A stretch of 64,000 nucleotides of DNA from Ancylobacter lacus (GCF_018390635.1 NZ_JAHBGE010000083.1:50797-114796), one strand, 5' to 3'. Shown: positions 33,587 through 43,674, numbered from the stretch's first letter. Made by a program: numbers and translations. Notes: a model not told the origin generated them from the sequence alone.

Positions 33587-36500
33587 ATGCGGGTTTTCAC
33601 CACGGGCGCCCTTCGCGCCGCGACGCTGGCGCTCGGTCTCCTCCTCGCTGGCGGCCCCGGGCAGGCGCAGGCCCCGGCGGCAAGGCTGGCGCAGGCGGCG
33701 CCTCAACCCGCTCCCCAGCCCGCCGCGCCAGCCCCGCTGCCCAGGGCGAAGCCCGCCCCGGCCGCCGCCGGCGCTCCGGCGCCGACCCCGGCGGCCGCGC
33801 CCGCCGCGAATCCCGCGGCGAACCCCGCCGCGCAGCCGGTGCAGCCGCGGCTCAAGACCTATTCCCGTCCCGATCTCGTCGAGGCCGCCCGCAAGCTGGA
33901 GGCCCAGCTCCGCCGCGCCCAGAAGCCGCTGCCGAAGCCGGCCGCCCAGCTTCGCCGCGACGCCGACGCCGCGCTCGCCCGGGGCGATGCGCGCGGCGCG
34001 GCGGACCTCTACGCCCAGCTCGCGGCGGCGACTCCGGCCGATTCCGGCCTGTGGCTGCGGCTTGCCCGCGCGCTGGTCGCCATCAAGCCGAACGCGGACG
34101 AGGACAGCTATGCGCTGCTCGACCGCGCCGCCGCCGCCGGCTTCATCGCCTACCGCCGGGCGCAGAGCGCCTCCGACGAGGCGGACGCGTTGTTCTTCCT
34201 CGGCCATCTCTATGCCGACCGTTCGATCTGGCGCGCCGCGCTCGACACGCTGCTGGCCGGGCTGGCGCTGAAGGAGGTGCCGGCGGAGCGCGCCACTTAC
34301 GAGAAGCTGCGCACCGAGGAGGGCTTCCGCGTCCTCGACTACACCGTCGATTCGGACGCCGCCAATCCGCGCCTGTGCGTGCAGTTCTCGGAAAGCCTTG
34401 CCGGCGGGGCGGTGGACTATGCCTCCTTCGTCACCGTGGCCGGGCAGGACAAGCCGGCGGTGAGCGCGCAGGACCAGCAGCTCTGCATCGACGGGCTGCG
34501 CCATGGCGAGCGCTACGACGTCGAGGTGCGCGCCGGGGTGCCCTCGGTCATCCCCTCGGAGACGCTGCAGAAGGCCAGCGCCATCACCGTCTATGTCCGC
34601 GACCGCTCGCCGGCGGCGCGCTTCACCGGGCGCACCTATGTGCTGCCGCGCACCGGACCGCGCGGCATCCCGGTGGTGAGCGTCAACACCGCCCGGCTGA
34701 AGGTGGAGGTGCTGCGCATCGGCGACCGCAGCCTGCTCACCACCGCGCTGGACGGCAATTTCCTCGGCACGTTGCAGGGCTACGAGCGGATTCAGCTCGC
34801 CGGCGGCAAGGCCGAGAAGGTCTATCAGGGCGAATTGGAAACCGCCGCGCCGCTGAACGAGGACGTCACCACCTCCTTCCCGGTCGACGAGGCGGTGGGC
34901 ACGCTGGAGCCCGGCGTCTATGTGCTGACCGCCGCGCCCGCCACCGACGGCACCGATCCCGACGAGGATTACGCCGAGCGGGCGACGCAGTGGTTCATCG
35001 TCTCCGATCTCGGCCTCACCGCGCTGTCGGGCGATCGCGGCCTCACCGTGCTGGTGCGCGCGCTCGGCAGCGCTCAGCCGGTGGGCGGGGTCGAGGTGCG
35101 GCTGGTGGCGGCGTCCAACGAGGTGCTCGCCACCGCGACCAGCGACGCCAGCGGCACCGCCACCTTCGACGCCGGGCTGATGCGCGGCCGCGACGGCTTC
35201 GCCCCCGCCGTGCTGGTGGCGAGCCGGGAGGGCGACTACGCCTTCCTCTCGCTGCGCGACCAGGCTTTCGATCTCACCGACCGCGGCGTCGGCGGCCGGC
35301 CGGCGCCGGAGCGGCTCGACGCCTTCGTCACCCCCGAGCGCGGGGTCTACCGCACCGGGGAGACCGTGCACGTCACCGCGCTGCTGCGCGACCCGCAGGC
35401 CCGCGCCGTCGCCCGCGTGCCGCTGGTGCTGGTGCTGAAGCGCCCGGACGGGGTGGAGGACCGCCGCGTGCTGGCGGCCGATGCCGGTGCCGGCGGCCGC
35501 GCGGTGGACCTGCCGGTGATGGCCGGCGCGATGACCGGGACCTGGCGCATCGAGGCCTATGCCGACCCCAAGGGCGCTCCCATCGGCACCGCCTCCTTCC
35601 TGGTCGAGGACTATGTGCCCGAGCGGCTGGACCTCACCCTCACCCCTTCCGCCGCCACCCTCGCGGCGAAGGCGCCCGTCACCCTCGCCGCCACCGGGCG
35701 CTGGCTGTTCGGCCCGCCGGCGGCCGGGCTCGCCCTCGAAGCCGAGACCGAGCTGCGCGTGGTGGACGAGCGCCCAGGCCTGCCGGGCTGGCGCTTCGGC
35801 CGGCCGGACGACGGCTTCACCCCGGAGCGCGCCCCGCTGCCGGAGGTGCCGGTCACCGGGCCGGACGGCACCGCGCGGCTCGCCATAACGCTGCCCACCG
35901 CCCCTCCGACCGAGCGGCCGCTGGAGCTGACCGTGCTGGCCCGGCTGGTGGAAGCCGGCGGGCGCGCGGTGGAGCGCAAGGTCGTGCTGCCGGTGGTGCC
36001 GGCCGCCACCGCCCTCGGGGTGCGCCCGCTTTTCAGCGGCGCCGCCCTCGCGGAGAATGCCGAGGCCGCGTTCGAGGTGGCGGCGGTCGACCCCGCCGGG
36101 GCGCAGGTCGCGCGCGGCGGCGTGAGCTGGCAGCTCTATCGGCTGGAGACGCGCTACCAGTGGTACCGCATGGGCGGCGCGTGGAACTACGAGCCGATCC
36201 GCACCACCCGCAAGGTGGCCGATGGCACGCTGGACCTGCCGGCCGGCGGCGTCGGCCGCATCGCGGTGCCGGTGGGCTGGGGCTCCTACCGGCTGGAGGT
36301 TTCCGGCGGCGGGGCCTCCACCGCCGTGCCGTTCGAGGCCGGCTGGGGCGGCAGTGCCACCGCGAACACGCCCGACCGGCTGGAGGTGGGGCTCGACCGC
36401 GAGCAGTACGCAGCCGGCGACACCCTCACCGTGAACCTCGCCGCCCGCTATGCCGGCTCGGCCACGGTGCTGATCGTCGGCGACGGCGTGCTCGCCTCCC

Positions 36501-39001
36501 GCACCCTGGCGGTGCCGGCGGGGGAGACCAAGGTCGATTTCCGCGTGGACGCGGCCTGGGGGCCGGGGGCCTATGCGCTGGCCTTCCTGCACCGGCCGCT
36601 GGATGTCGCCGCCGGGCGCAACCCCGGCCGCGCCATCGGCCTCGCCTGGTTCGGGGTCGACCACGCCACCCGCACGCTGCAGGTCGCGCTCGCCCCGCCC
36701 GCGAGCCTGCGCCCGGAGACGACGCTCACCGTGCCGGTGGCCCTCACCGGCCTCGGGCCGGGGGAGGAGGCGTGGCTCACCCTCGCGCTGGTGGATGTCG
36801 GCATCCTGAATCTCACCGGCTTCAAGGCGCCGGACCCCGACGCCTTCCTGCTCGGCCAGCGCGCCCTTTCCACCGGGGTGCGGGATTTCTACGGCCAGCT
36901 CATCGACGGCATGCAGGGCAGCCGTGGCCGGCTGCGCTCCGGCGGCGATGCCGGGGCCGGCGGGCTGCAGGGCGAGCCGCCGAGCCAGCCGCCGCTGGCG
37001 CTGTTCTCCGGCGTGGTGAAGACCGACGCCGAGGGCCGCGCCACCGTCTCCTTCGAGGTGCCGCCCTTCGACGGCACCGGCAAGCTGATGGCGGTGGCGT
37101 GGTCCGCCGGCCGCGTCGGCCATGCCGAGGCCGAGGTGGCGATCCATGACCCCGTGGTGCTGCTGCCGACCCTGCCGCGCTTCCTCGCCGCCGGCGACGC
37201 CTCGACGCTGCGGCTCGACATCCACAATGTCGAGGGCGAGGCCGGGCCCTATGGGCTCGACATCGTGACCGACGGCGCGGTGGCGCTCGATCTCGCCCCC
37301 AATCTGGTGCCGCGTTCGGTGGCGCTGGAGAAGGGCGGCCGGCAGAGCCTGGTGCTGCCGCTGGCCGGCACCGGCATCGGGCCGGGCCGGGTCTCGGTCC
37401 GCCTCAGCGGGCCGGGCGGGCTCGCCATCACCCGCGACTACGCGCTGACGGTGCGGCCGGCCTATCCCTCCCTCCGCCGCCGCACGGTGCAGACCCTGCA
37501 GCCGGGGCAGGGGGTGACGCTGGACGCCGGGCTGTTCGCCGATCTGGTGCCCGGCACCGGGCGCGTCGCGGTGTCGGTGCGGCCCGACGCGGCGCTCGAC
37601 GTGCCGGGCCTGCTGCTGGCGCTCGACCGCTACCGCTTCACCTGTTCCGAACAGCTCACCAGCCGGGCGCTGCCGCTGCTCTATCTCGACGAGCTGGCCG
37701 GCGACGGGCTCGACCTCGAGCACCCGCCGGCGGAGGTGATTCCCGAGGCCATCGCCCGCCTCATCGCCCGGCAGGGCGCCAATGGCTCGTTCGGGCTGTG
37801 GAGCGCGGGCGGCAACGACCTGTTCCTCGACGCCTATGTCATGGATTTCCTCACCCGGGCACGCGAGCGCGGGCAGGCGGTGCCCGACCAGCCCTTCACC
37901 CAGGGGCTGGACTGGCTGCGCAACAACGTCGCCATGGCCGGGGAGGGCAGCGGGCCCACCGCCGAGGGCCTCGCCTATGCCGCCTATGTGCTGGCCCGCA
38001 ACGGCCGGGCCCCGCTGGGCGACCTGCGCTATGTCGCCGACACCCGGCTGGAGGAGGTGACGACCGCCTTCGCCCGCGCCAACATCGCCGCCGGGCTCGC
38101 CATGCTGGGGGACCGCCCCCGGGCCGAGCGGGTCTTCACCGCGGCGCTGGAGATGATTCCCACCGCCACCGAGGCGGTGAGCGTCGGCCGCGCCGATTTC
38201 GGCTCGCCGCTGCGCGACGCCGCCGGGGTGGCGACGCTCGCCGCCGAGGCCGGCTTCCCCGCTCTCGCCAGCACCGCCCGCGCCCGCCTCGCCGCGGCGG
38301 CGGCCGGGGTGGGGCGCACCTCGACGCAGGAGGAATCCTGGCTGCTGATGGCGGCGCGGGCCGCCCGCGGCGCCGAGGGGGTGGTGCTCGATGTCGACGG
38401 CGTCGGTCACACCGGCCTGTTCGAGCGGATTCTGGACCGCGCTGCACTCACCGGTCACCCCATCATACTGACCAACCACGGCGCCGCGGCGGTGGATGCG
38501 GCGATCTCTCTCGACGGCCCGCCCGCCGCGCCACAGCCCGCCGCGGCGCAGGGACTGACCCTGACCCGCAGCTACTACACCCTCGACGGCGCCACCGCCG
38601 ATCCCTCGAAAGTGAAGCAAAATCAACGGCTTGTTGTGGTGCTTCGGATGACGGAGGACGAGCCCGCGGCCTCCCGCCTGCTGCTGGTGGACTATCTCCC
38701 CGCCGGCTTCGAGGTCGACAATCCCCGCCTCGTCGCCGGCGGCGAGACCGGCACGCTGCCCTGGCTGGAGGAAACCGGCGAACCCGCCCATGCCGAGTTC
38801 CGCGACGACCATGTCGCGGCCGCCTTCGACCGGACGCAAGATGCGGAAAACGCAGCTGTTTTGACGCTGGCCTATGTGGTGCGCGCGGTCTCTCCCGGCC
38901 GCTACGCCCACCCCCCGGCGGTGGTCGAGGACATGTACCGCCCCGACCGCTTCGCCCGCACCGCCGCCAGCCGCACCGAGGTAACGGGGGCGGCGCCATG
39001 A
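33587..39001 (+). CDS. Bacterial alpha-2-macroglobulin (YfhM-like) with thioester
   Basis: A very large periplasmic protein (1804 aa). Signal peptide at 1-28, then a long Ala/Pro linker (to about 85), a helical N-terminal domain and repeated macroglobulin beta domains (AYVLTAAPATDG, PERGVYRTGETVHVTALLRDP near 582-602). The thioester motif CxEQ is intact (Cys1353-Ser-Glu-Gln) in the alpha-helical toroid region, so it can trap proteases covalently. It protects the cell envelope from proteases, in partnership with PBP1C whose gene overlaps by 4 bp. ATG 33587 has GGGAGG five bases upstream; the frame from 33419 would lose the signal. Confidence 0.94.
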   Translation: MRVFTTGALRAATLALGLLLAGGPGQAQAPAARLAQAAPQPAPQPAAPAPLPRAKPAPAAAGAPAPTPAAAPAANPAANPAAQPVQPRLKTYSRPDLVEAARKLEAQLRRAQKPLPKPAAQLRRDADAALARGDARGAADLYAQLAAATPADSGLWLRLARALVAIKPNADEDSYALLDRAAAAGFIAYRRAQSASDEADALFFLGHLYADRSIWRAALDTLLAGLALKEVPAERATYEKLRTEEGFRVLDYTVDSDAANPRLCVQFSESLAGGAVDYASFVTVAGQDKPAVSAQDQQLCIDGLRHGERYDVEVRAGVPSVIPSETLQKASAITVYVRDRSPAARFTGRTYVLPRTGPRGIPVVSVNTARLKVEVLRIGDRSLLTTALDGNFLGTLQGYERIQLAGGKAEKVYQGELETAAPLNEDVTTSFPVDEAVGTLEPGVYVLTAAPATDGTDPDEDYAERATQWFIVSDLGLTALSGDRGLTVLVRALGSAQPVGGVEVRLVAASNEVLATATSDASGTATFDAGLMRGRDGFAPAVLVASREGDYAFLSLRDQAFDLTDRGVGGRPAPERLDAFVTPERGVYRTGETVHVTALLRDPQARAVARVPLVLVLKRPDGVEDRRVLAADAGAGGRAVDLPVMAGAMTGTWRIEAYADPKGAPIGTASFLVEDYVPERLDLTLTPSAATLAAKAPVTLAATGRWLFGPPAAGLALEAETELRVVDERPGLPGWRFGRPDDGFTPERAPLPEVPVTGPDGTARLAITLPTAPPTERPLELTVLARLVEAGGRAVERKVVLPVVPAATALGVRPLFSGAALAENAEAAFEVAAVDPAGAQVARGGVSWQLYRLETRYQWYRMGGAWNYEPIRTTRKVADGTLDLPAGGVGRIAVPVGWGSYRLEVSGGGASTAVPFEAGWGGSATANTPDRLEVGLDREQYAAGDTLTVNLAARYAGSATVLIVGDGVLASRTLAVPAGETKVDFRVDAAWGPGAYALAFLHRPLDVAAGRNPGRAIGLAWFGVDHATRTLQVALAPPASLRPETTLTVPVALTGLGPGEEAWLTLALVDVGILNLTGFKAPDPDAFLLGQRALSTGVRDFYGQLIDGMQGSRGRLRSGGDAGAGGLQGEPPSQPPLALFSGVVKTDAEGRATVSFEVPPFDGTGKLMAVAWSAGRVGHAEAEVAIHDPVVLLPTLPRFLAAGDASTLRLDIHNVEGEAGPYGLDIVTDGAVALDLAPNLVPRSVALEKGGRQSLVLPLAGTGIGPGRVSVRLSGPGGLAITRDYALTVRPAYPSLRRRTVQTLQPGQGVTLDAGLFADLVPGTGRVAVSVRPDAALDVPGLLLALDRYRFTCSEQLTSRALPLLYLDELAGDGLDLEHPPAEVIPEAIARLIARQGANGSFGLWSAGGNDLFLDAYVMDFLTRARERGQAVPDQPFTQGLDWLRNNVAMAGEGSGPTAEGLAYAAYVLARNGRAPLGDLRYVADTRLEEVTTAFARANIAAGLAMLGDRPRAERVFTAALEMIPTATEAVSVGRADFGSPLRDAAGVATLAAEAGFPALASTARARLAAAAAGVGRTSTQEESWLLMAARAARGAEGVVLDVDGVGHTGLFERILDRAALTGHPIILTNHGAAAVDAAISLDGPPAAPQPAAAQGLTLTRSYYTLDGATADPSKVKQNQRLVVVLRMTEDEPAASRLLLVDYLPAGFEVDNPRLVAGGETGTLPWLEETGEPAHAEFRDDHVAAAFDRTQDAENAAVLTLAYVVRAVSPGRYAHPPAVVEDMYRPDRFARTAASRTEVTGAAP

Positions 39002-41088
39002 CCGGGGAGGGCGGTGCCGCGCGCTACGCGTGGTGGCAGCGCGCCGCCGCCGCCCTGCTGCTCGCGAGCGCCATTTTCGCTGGCGGAACATATGCTTGGC
39101 TGGAGGGCCTGCGGGCGTCGGCGCCCCCGGTTGCGGCTCTGGTTACCTCCGCCGAGGTGCTGGACCGCGACGGCCGACTGCTGCGGGCCTTCCCGCTGGC
39201 GAACGGAAGCTGGCGCCTCGCGGCGGCCCCGGAAGAGGTCGACCGGCGCTATCTCGCCTTGCTGCTGGCCTATGAAGATCGCAGGTTTTACAAGCACTTG
39301 GGCGTCGATCCGGTGGCGCTGGCGCGTGCCGCGCTGCAGTTTCTCAGACATGGCCGGGTCGTCTCCGGCGGTTCCACCCTGACCATGCAGGTCGCCCGGC
39401 TGCTGGAACCCCGCCGGGACCGCAGCCTTGCCGCCAAATGGGCCGAGATTTGCCGCGCGATCCAGCTGGAGGCGCGGCTGTCAAAGGACGAAATCCTGAG
39501 CCTTTATTTGGCCTTGGCCCCGTTCGGGGGCAATCTCGAGGGCGTGCGCGCGGCCAGCCTCGCCTATTTCGGCAAGGAGCCGCGTCGGCTCACCCTCGGG
39601 GAGGCGGCGCTGCTGGTGGCTCTGCCGCAGGCGCCGGAATCCCGCCGCCCGGACCGCGATGCCGCCGCCGCCCGCCATGCCCGCGATCGCGTCCTGCAAA
39701 GGCTTGAACGGCAAGGTCTTTTCGGCGAGGGGGAGGCGACGATGGCGCGCGCCGCCGCGGTCCCCGGCCGTCGCCGCGACATGCCGGCCTTCGCCCCCCA
39801 CGCCACGGAGACGGCGCGCCGGGAGCGCCCGGCCGCGCTGGCGCAGCGGCTCGCCATCGACCGCAACCTTCAGGAAAGGCTGGAGGATCTGGTTCGCCAG
39901 AGGGTCTCGACCCTGCCGCCCGGGGTCTCGCTGGCGGTTCTGGTCGCCGACAATGCCAGCGGGGAGATTCTCGCCCGCGTCAGCGGCGCCGATCCGGCTG
40001 ATCGCGAGAGGGCCGGCGCGGTGGACCTGACCCGCGCGGTCCGCTCGCCGGGTTCGACCCTGAAGCCCTTCATCTACGGCCTTGCCTTCGAGGATGGCGC
40101 CGCCCACCCCGAAACCCTGATCGAGGACCGCCCGACCCGCTTCGGCGCCTACGCGCCGGAGAATTTCGACCTTGAATTTCAAGGCACTGTGCCGGTGAAG
40201 ACGGCGCTGCAGCTCTCCCTCAACGTCCCGGCCGTGGCACTGCTGCAGGCGGTGGGGCCGCAGCGCCTCGCCACCCGGCTCACCGCGGCGGGCACCCGGC
40301 TGGTGCTGCCGGCAGGCGAGGCGCCGGGCCTTGCGGTCGGCCTCGGCGGCGTCGGGGTGCGGCTGGAAGACCTTGTCGCGCTGTATGCCGACATCGCCCG
40401 GGGCGGCGCCGCGCAGCCACTGGCGGAACGGCCGGTTTCCGACATCGCGACCCCGGCTCCGCCGCCGGCGCAGCGCCTCATGAGCCCGGTCGCGGCCTGG
40501 TATCTCGCGCAGACCCTGTCGGGCACGCCGCCGCCCGAGAACGCCCAGGCCGGGCTCATCGCCTTCAAGACCGGCACATCGTTCGGCTATCGCGATGCGT
40601 GGTCGATCGGATTCGACGGTCGGCGGACGATCGGGGTGTGGGTGGGAAGGCCCGATGGGCAACCGGTGCCGGGCATGATCGGGCGGCAGGTGGCCGCGCC
40701 CGTGCTGTTCGACGCTTTTGCCCGCGTCGCGCCGCGACCGGCGCCTCTGCCGGGGCCACCAAGAGGCACGCTCGTGGCCCGCAACACCGAACTGCCACCT
40801 CCCCTGCGTCGGTTCGGCGCCGTGGTCCGGCAGGAAAGCAGCGAAGGGCCGCGCATCGCCTTTCCCCCGGATGGCGCCAGCCTCGCGCTGGACGCTGATG
40901 TCGCGCTCGCCCTCAAGGTGAGCGGTGGCACCGGGCCGCTGACGGTGCTGGTGGACGGCGTGCCCGAGGCGGCAGCAAGCTCCCCGGAGCGCACGCTGTT
41001 CTGGCGGCCGGCCGGACCCGGCTTTGTCCGCCTCACGGTGATGGACGCCGCCGGCCTGAGCGACAGCGTCGTCGTGCGGGTGCAGTAG
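38998..41088 (+). CDS. pbpC: Penicillin-binding protein 1C
   Basis: A bifunctional class A PBP of 696 aa, anchored by one N-terminal helix (about 15-36). The GT51 glycosyltransferase domain begins at Glu93 (LLAYEDRRFYKHLGVDP) and contains GGSTLTMQ. The transpeptidase has SxxK at Ser353-Lys356 and KTGTS from Lys524. The C-terminus (from about 610) is the BiPBP_C beta domain found only in PBP1C. Overlap with the macroglobulin gene (ATGA) is the standard pairing; PBP1C is thought to repair peptidoglycan where the A2M acts. Confidence 0.95.
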   Translation: MTGEGGAARYAWWQRAAAALLLASAIFAGGTYAWLEGLRASAPPVAALVTSAEVLDRDGRLLRAFPLANGSWRLAAAPEEVDRRYLALLLAYEDRRFYKHLGVDPVALARAALQFLRHGRVVSGGSTLTMQVARLLEPRRDRSLAAKWAEICRAIQLEARLSKDEILSLYLALAPFGGNLEGVRAASLAYFGKEPRRLTLGEAALLVALPQAPESRRPDRDAAAARHARDRVLQRLERQGLFGEGEATMARAAAVPGRRRDMPAFAPHATETARRERPAALAQRLAIDRNLQERLEDLVRQRVSTLPPGVSLAVLVADNASGEILARVSGADPADRERAGAVDLTRAVRSPGSTLKPFIYGLAFEDGAAHPETLIEDRPTRFGAYAPENFDLEFQGTVPVKTALQLSLNVPAVALLQAVGPQRLATRLTAAGTRLVLPAGEAPGLAVGLGGVGVRLEDLVALYADIARGGAAQPLAERPVSDIATPAPPPAQRLMSPVAAWYLAQTLSGTPPPENAQAGLIAFKTGTSFGYRDAWSIGFDGRRTIGVWVGRPDGQPVPGMIGRQVAAPVLFDAFARVAPRPAPLPGPPRGTLVARNTELPPPLRRFGAVVRQESSEGPRIAFPPDGASLALDADVALALKVSGGTGPLTVLVDGVPEAAASSPERTLFWRPAGPGFVRLTVMDAAGLSDSVVVRVQ

Positions 41089-41103
41089 AGAACCGGAAGG
41101 CGG

Positions 41104-41124
41104 CGGCCCGCGAACAGCGGGCCG
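41104..41124. terminator. Hairpin between pbpC and the convergent DUF1127 gene
   Basis: Perfect 8-bp stem CGGCCCGC / GCGGGCCG with a 5-nt loop, 15 bp after the pbpC stop. It lacks a T-run, so termination is only suggested by position between convergent genes. Confidence 0.4.
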
Positions 41125-41151
41125 TCCCCCACCTTGCCCGGCAGGCGAGAA

Positions 41152-41358
41152 TCAGCGGCCGAGAACGGCGGCGCGCGGCACGTCGGTGCGGCGGAGGCCA
41201 CGCGCGGCGAGGGCCGCGTCCGACAGGCGGGAAAGCTGCTCATAGCGCTGCGCGATGCGGCGGCCTTCGCCCAGCGCGTCGAAGAACGCGGCCACGGCGG
41301 CAAGCGCTCGCGAGAACAGATCGGGCGAGGTGCGATGGGTCAGGGAAATCGAGGTCAT
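41152..41358 (-). CDS. DUF1127 small protein
   Basis: A 68-aa protein whose C-terminal half, YEQLSRLSDAALAARGLRRTDV (about 42-63), is the DUF1127 motif. Small DUF1127 proteins of alphaproteobacteria act in RNA-linked regulation and phosphate or carbon stress responses; the exact role here is unknown. Ribosome site AGGAG six bases before the ATG at 41358. Upstream there is an AT-rich stretch suitable for a promoter. Confidence 0.85.
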   Translation of the reverse strand: MTSISLTHRTSPDLFSRALAAVAAFFDALGEGRRIAQRYEQLSRLSDAALAARGLRRTDVPRAAVLGR

Positions 41359-41753
41359 GGCAAACTCCTGTATTTGATATGCCAGCTATATAGGCCCCAT
41401 TGTGCGTTGCGAAAGCGGGTTCGCCGCATGTCAGCGATGCGGGCGACGCATGCGGGGCTGCGCTGCGACTGACGCAGCGTTGACAAAGCGTCCGAGCCTG
41501 CGGCTTCGCCTTCGGCCCTATTGTGCGATGCGGTATGCATGGCGCGCGGGAGAACCGGGATTGTGGCGCCCGCCGCTGGTGGCCGGGCATTGCCGGGGCG
41601 GGGGCGCGTCATCAACAGCTTTGGATGAGTTGCGCGGAGGGGGTAGACCGCGCCCGTGCGAGGCGCTATATCGCCACCACTCGCCGCCGCTCTGCCACGG
41701 TGGCGAGGCCGAAGTTGCTTCGGCCACACGTTCCGGCGCCATGCCGGACACGG
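41359..41753. other. 395-bp gene-free spacer before tRNA-Gln
   Basis: Holds the promoter of the DUF1127 gene on one side and of tRNA-Gln on the other. A perfect hairpin GGCCGAAG / CTTCGGCC (41707-41725, loop TTG) lies 28 bp before the tRNA. Open frames here on both strands run through the tRNA and are not genes. Confidence 0.5.
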
Positions 41754-41827
41754 TGGGGGATAGTTTAACGGTAGAACTGCGGACTCTGACTCCGTTAGTC
41801 CAGGTTCGAATCCTGGTCCCCCAGCCA
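41754..41827 (+). tRNA. tRNA-Gln (anticodon CTG)
   Basis: Complete cloverleaf: 7-bp acceptor TGGGGGA / TCCCCCA, D arm with GGTAG, anticodon loop CTCTGAC giving CTG (reads CAG), T arm CCAGG-TTCGAAT-CCTGG, discriminator G at 41824 and encoded CCA at 41825-41827. The sequence is typical for alphaproteobacterial Gln tRNA. Confidence 0.97.
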
Positions 41828-41951
41828 ACGGCTGATTTCACATAGTATGTCGTTAAGCTTTAGGCCCCGGCGTCGCGTCGCGGTCTGTCGCCGCCGGTGT
41901 TCGATAATCCGCCGTGGTGTCTTACCCATGCATCGGGCGCGGCCGCCGGAA

Positions 41952-43109
41952 TTACGGCTCGGCCGCGGCGGTATGGATCAGCGATCCCAGCATGCCCTTG
42001 CGCTTGGCTTCGTAATAGTAGCCACTGGCGTAGAGCATCACCGCCCGCTTCTCGTCTCGGCCGGCAACACGGTAGGCGTTGGCGAGATAGGCCACGGCGT
42101 AGGACATGTTGGTGTCGGCATCGAGCAGATCCTCGGGCGCGCCGCGGAAGCCGAGGCCGCGTGCCGTGTCGACCCGGATCTGCATCAGTCCCCAATAGGG
42201 GCCATGCCGCTGGCGCTGGTCGAACTTGCTCTCCCGCCAAGCGACGCGGCGCACGAGGCTCTCGGGAACCTTGAAGCGCTGGGCGTGGCGCCGGATCAGC
42301 GTCTCGATGTGCGGGGGTGCGCGGTCGGCGCTTGCGCCGGCGGTGCCGGCATCCGTCGTGTCGTCGATCGGGCGGGCCGCGTCTTCCTGGGGTGCCTCGG
42401 CCTCAAGCTCGGCCGCGTCGTCCGCTACGGCCGCGACCTCCTCCGCCGGGGACGCCTTGGCCTGGGATGCGACGGGGCTCGGTGCCGGGGCTACCTCACG
42501 CCGTGGCGGCAGCGGCCCCAACGAGGCGAGAACGATCCGTCCCTCCACAACGGCAAGCCGCTTGGGTGGCAGCGGAGCGGACACGGGTATCGCGGAAGAC
42601 ACCGCAGACGACATCGCCGAGGGAATGTCGGGAGACGCCGCCGCGTAACCCATCAGCCCCGACGGGGGCTCCGCGACGGGGGCCGCATTCGCGATGGCTG
42701 AAGCCGGGGGCGCGACCGCGACCGTCTGGAACGTCTCGATTTCAGCGACCACCAGCCGGCGGGAGGTGAAGCCGGTGCCGGGCAGCGTCTGCTGAGGCGG
42801 CTGGGTCAGCCAGCCCGCATAGGACGGCGCGACAAGCCCGTAAGGCGCGTAAACGACCGGCGTCATCAGCGCGGAAGGTGCGTTGACGCCAGCGGCCGGC
42901 CATGTGAGCGCGGAGCCGGCCGAGGTAAGCTGACCGGTGGGCGGGTTTGCCGGCGCCGGAGGGCTGGGCGCGGTCGCAGCCATGGCCGGAGCGGCGCCTG
43001 TGCACAGGCCGCACACAGCCGGCCCTACCGCCGCCATAAGCGCGACGGCAAAAGGCCGGCCGCCTGTCGATCGTTTTGCCGTTCGCCATTCCACGGCTTT
43101 GCCTACCAC
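41952..43109 (-). CDS. Lytic transglycosylase (SLT domain) with long low-complexity region
   Basis: A 385-aa exported protein. A signal peptide covers about 1-45 (hydrophobic core AVALMAAVGPAVCGLC, cleavage near AMA). Residues 46-265 are Ala/Pro/Val-rich and probably extended. The C-terminal 120 residues are a GH23 soluble lytic transglycosylase: catalytic Glu in RRVAWRESKFD, then GPYWGLMQIRVDTARGLGF and the NMSYAVAYLANAYRVA helix. It cleaves peptidoglycan in the periplasm. The start may lie somewhat inside. Confidence 0.87.
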   Translation of the reverse strand: MVGKAVEWRTAKRSTGGRPFAVALMAAVGPAVCGLCTGAAPAMAATAPSPPAPANPPTGQLTSAGSALTWPAAGVNAPSALMTPVVYAPYGLVAPSYAGWLTQPPQQTLPGTGFTSRRLVVAEIETFQTVAVAPPASAIANAAPVAEPPSGLMGYAAASPDIPSAMSSAVSSAIPVSAPLPPKRLAVVEGRIVLASLGPLPPRREVAPAPSPVASQAKASPAEEVAAVADDAAELEAEAPQEDAARPIDDTTDAGTAGASADRAPPHIETLIRRHAQRFKVPESLVRRVAWRESKFDQRQRHGPYWGLMQIRVDTARGLGFRGAPEDLLDADTNMSYAVAYLANAYRVAGRDEKRAVMLYASGYYYEAKRKGMLGSLIHTAAAEP

Positions 43110-43260
43110 ATTTCGCCGAAAGTCGAAACGGCGCTGTGGCGCTTGCCCTGCCGGCGCTTCGACCGGGTACGGCGGTCGCCACAGAACCCGATTGATTCGG
43201 TGCGGTACGAGAGCATGCCCCGGGGCAGGGGTTGCCTGTCCGCCACGTGTCGACGCCGGT

Positions 43261-43674
43261 TCAGTCGGCGATGGACAGGCGATCGACCACGCCGGAAACG
43301 CCGGGTGTGGTGACGGCGGCGTGCCGGACCGCGTAGCGCTCCTGGGCCGTATGCACCTTGCCCTCCAGCGTCACGTGATTGCCGCGCAGTTCGATCCGCA
43401 ACCCCTCCGCGCTCTGGTCGGCGGAAGCGCGCAGAGCCTCGCCGATCCGGCGGCGAATGGCTTCGGCGGTGGCGCAGGGGCTGACGGTGAGCAGGTTGAT
43501 CACGCAACGCATGCCGGCGGCCCGGCGCGCCGCTTCTTCTGCTGCCACGGCGACCCGGCGTGATGCGACGCTGCCGGTCAGGGTCAGAAGGTCGCCGTTC
43601 AGGGCGACGCGGGCGCCGTCCGCGCCCAGGCGGACGAGTTCTTCCTGAAGGTTGCGAAGGGTGTCGGTTTGCAT
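43261..43674 (-). CDS. BON-domain protein
   Basis: A 137-aa protein with two BON-type alpha/beta repeats, about 3-60 and 66-135; each has the VALNGDLLTLTGSVASRR or IELRGNHVTLEGKVHTAQER strand pattern with the conserved Gly. No signal peptide is visible from Met at 43674, which has GGGAGA six bases upstream; longer frames reach 43863 but lack support. BON proteins often bind phospholipid or appear in stress operons. It diverges from a USP gene and an FNR-type box at 43805 lies 131 bp upstream, so low-oxygen induction is likely. Confidence 0.82.
   Translation of the reverse strand: MQTDTLRNLQEELVRLGADGARVALNGDLLTLTGSVASRRVAVAAEEAARRAAGMRCVINLLTVSPCATAEAIRRRIGEALRASADQSAEGLRIELRGNHVTLEGKVHTAQERYAVRHAAVTTPGVSGVVDRLSIAD

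Noticed and set aside
33431..39091. Giant minus-strand open frame (1886 codons) opposite the macroglobulin gene
   Set aside because: Antisense shadow of high-GC coding DNA; the translated sequence is low-complexity His/Arg/Gly-rich, has no ribosome site, and the plus strand encodes a recognisable family over the full length.
41355..41845. Frames of 100-157 codons across the tRNA-Gln region on both strands
   Set aside because: They run through a complete tRNA and have no ribosome sites; typical spurious calls around tRNAs.
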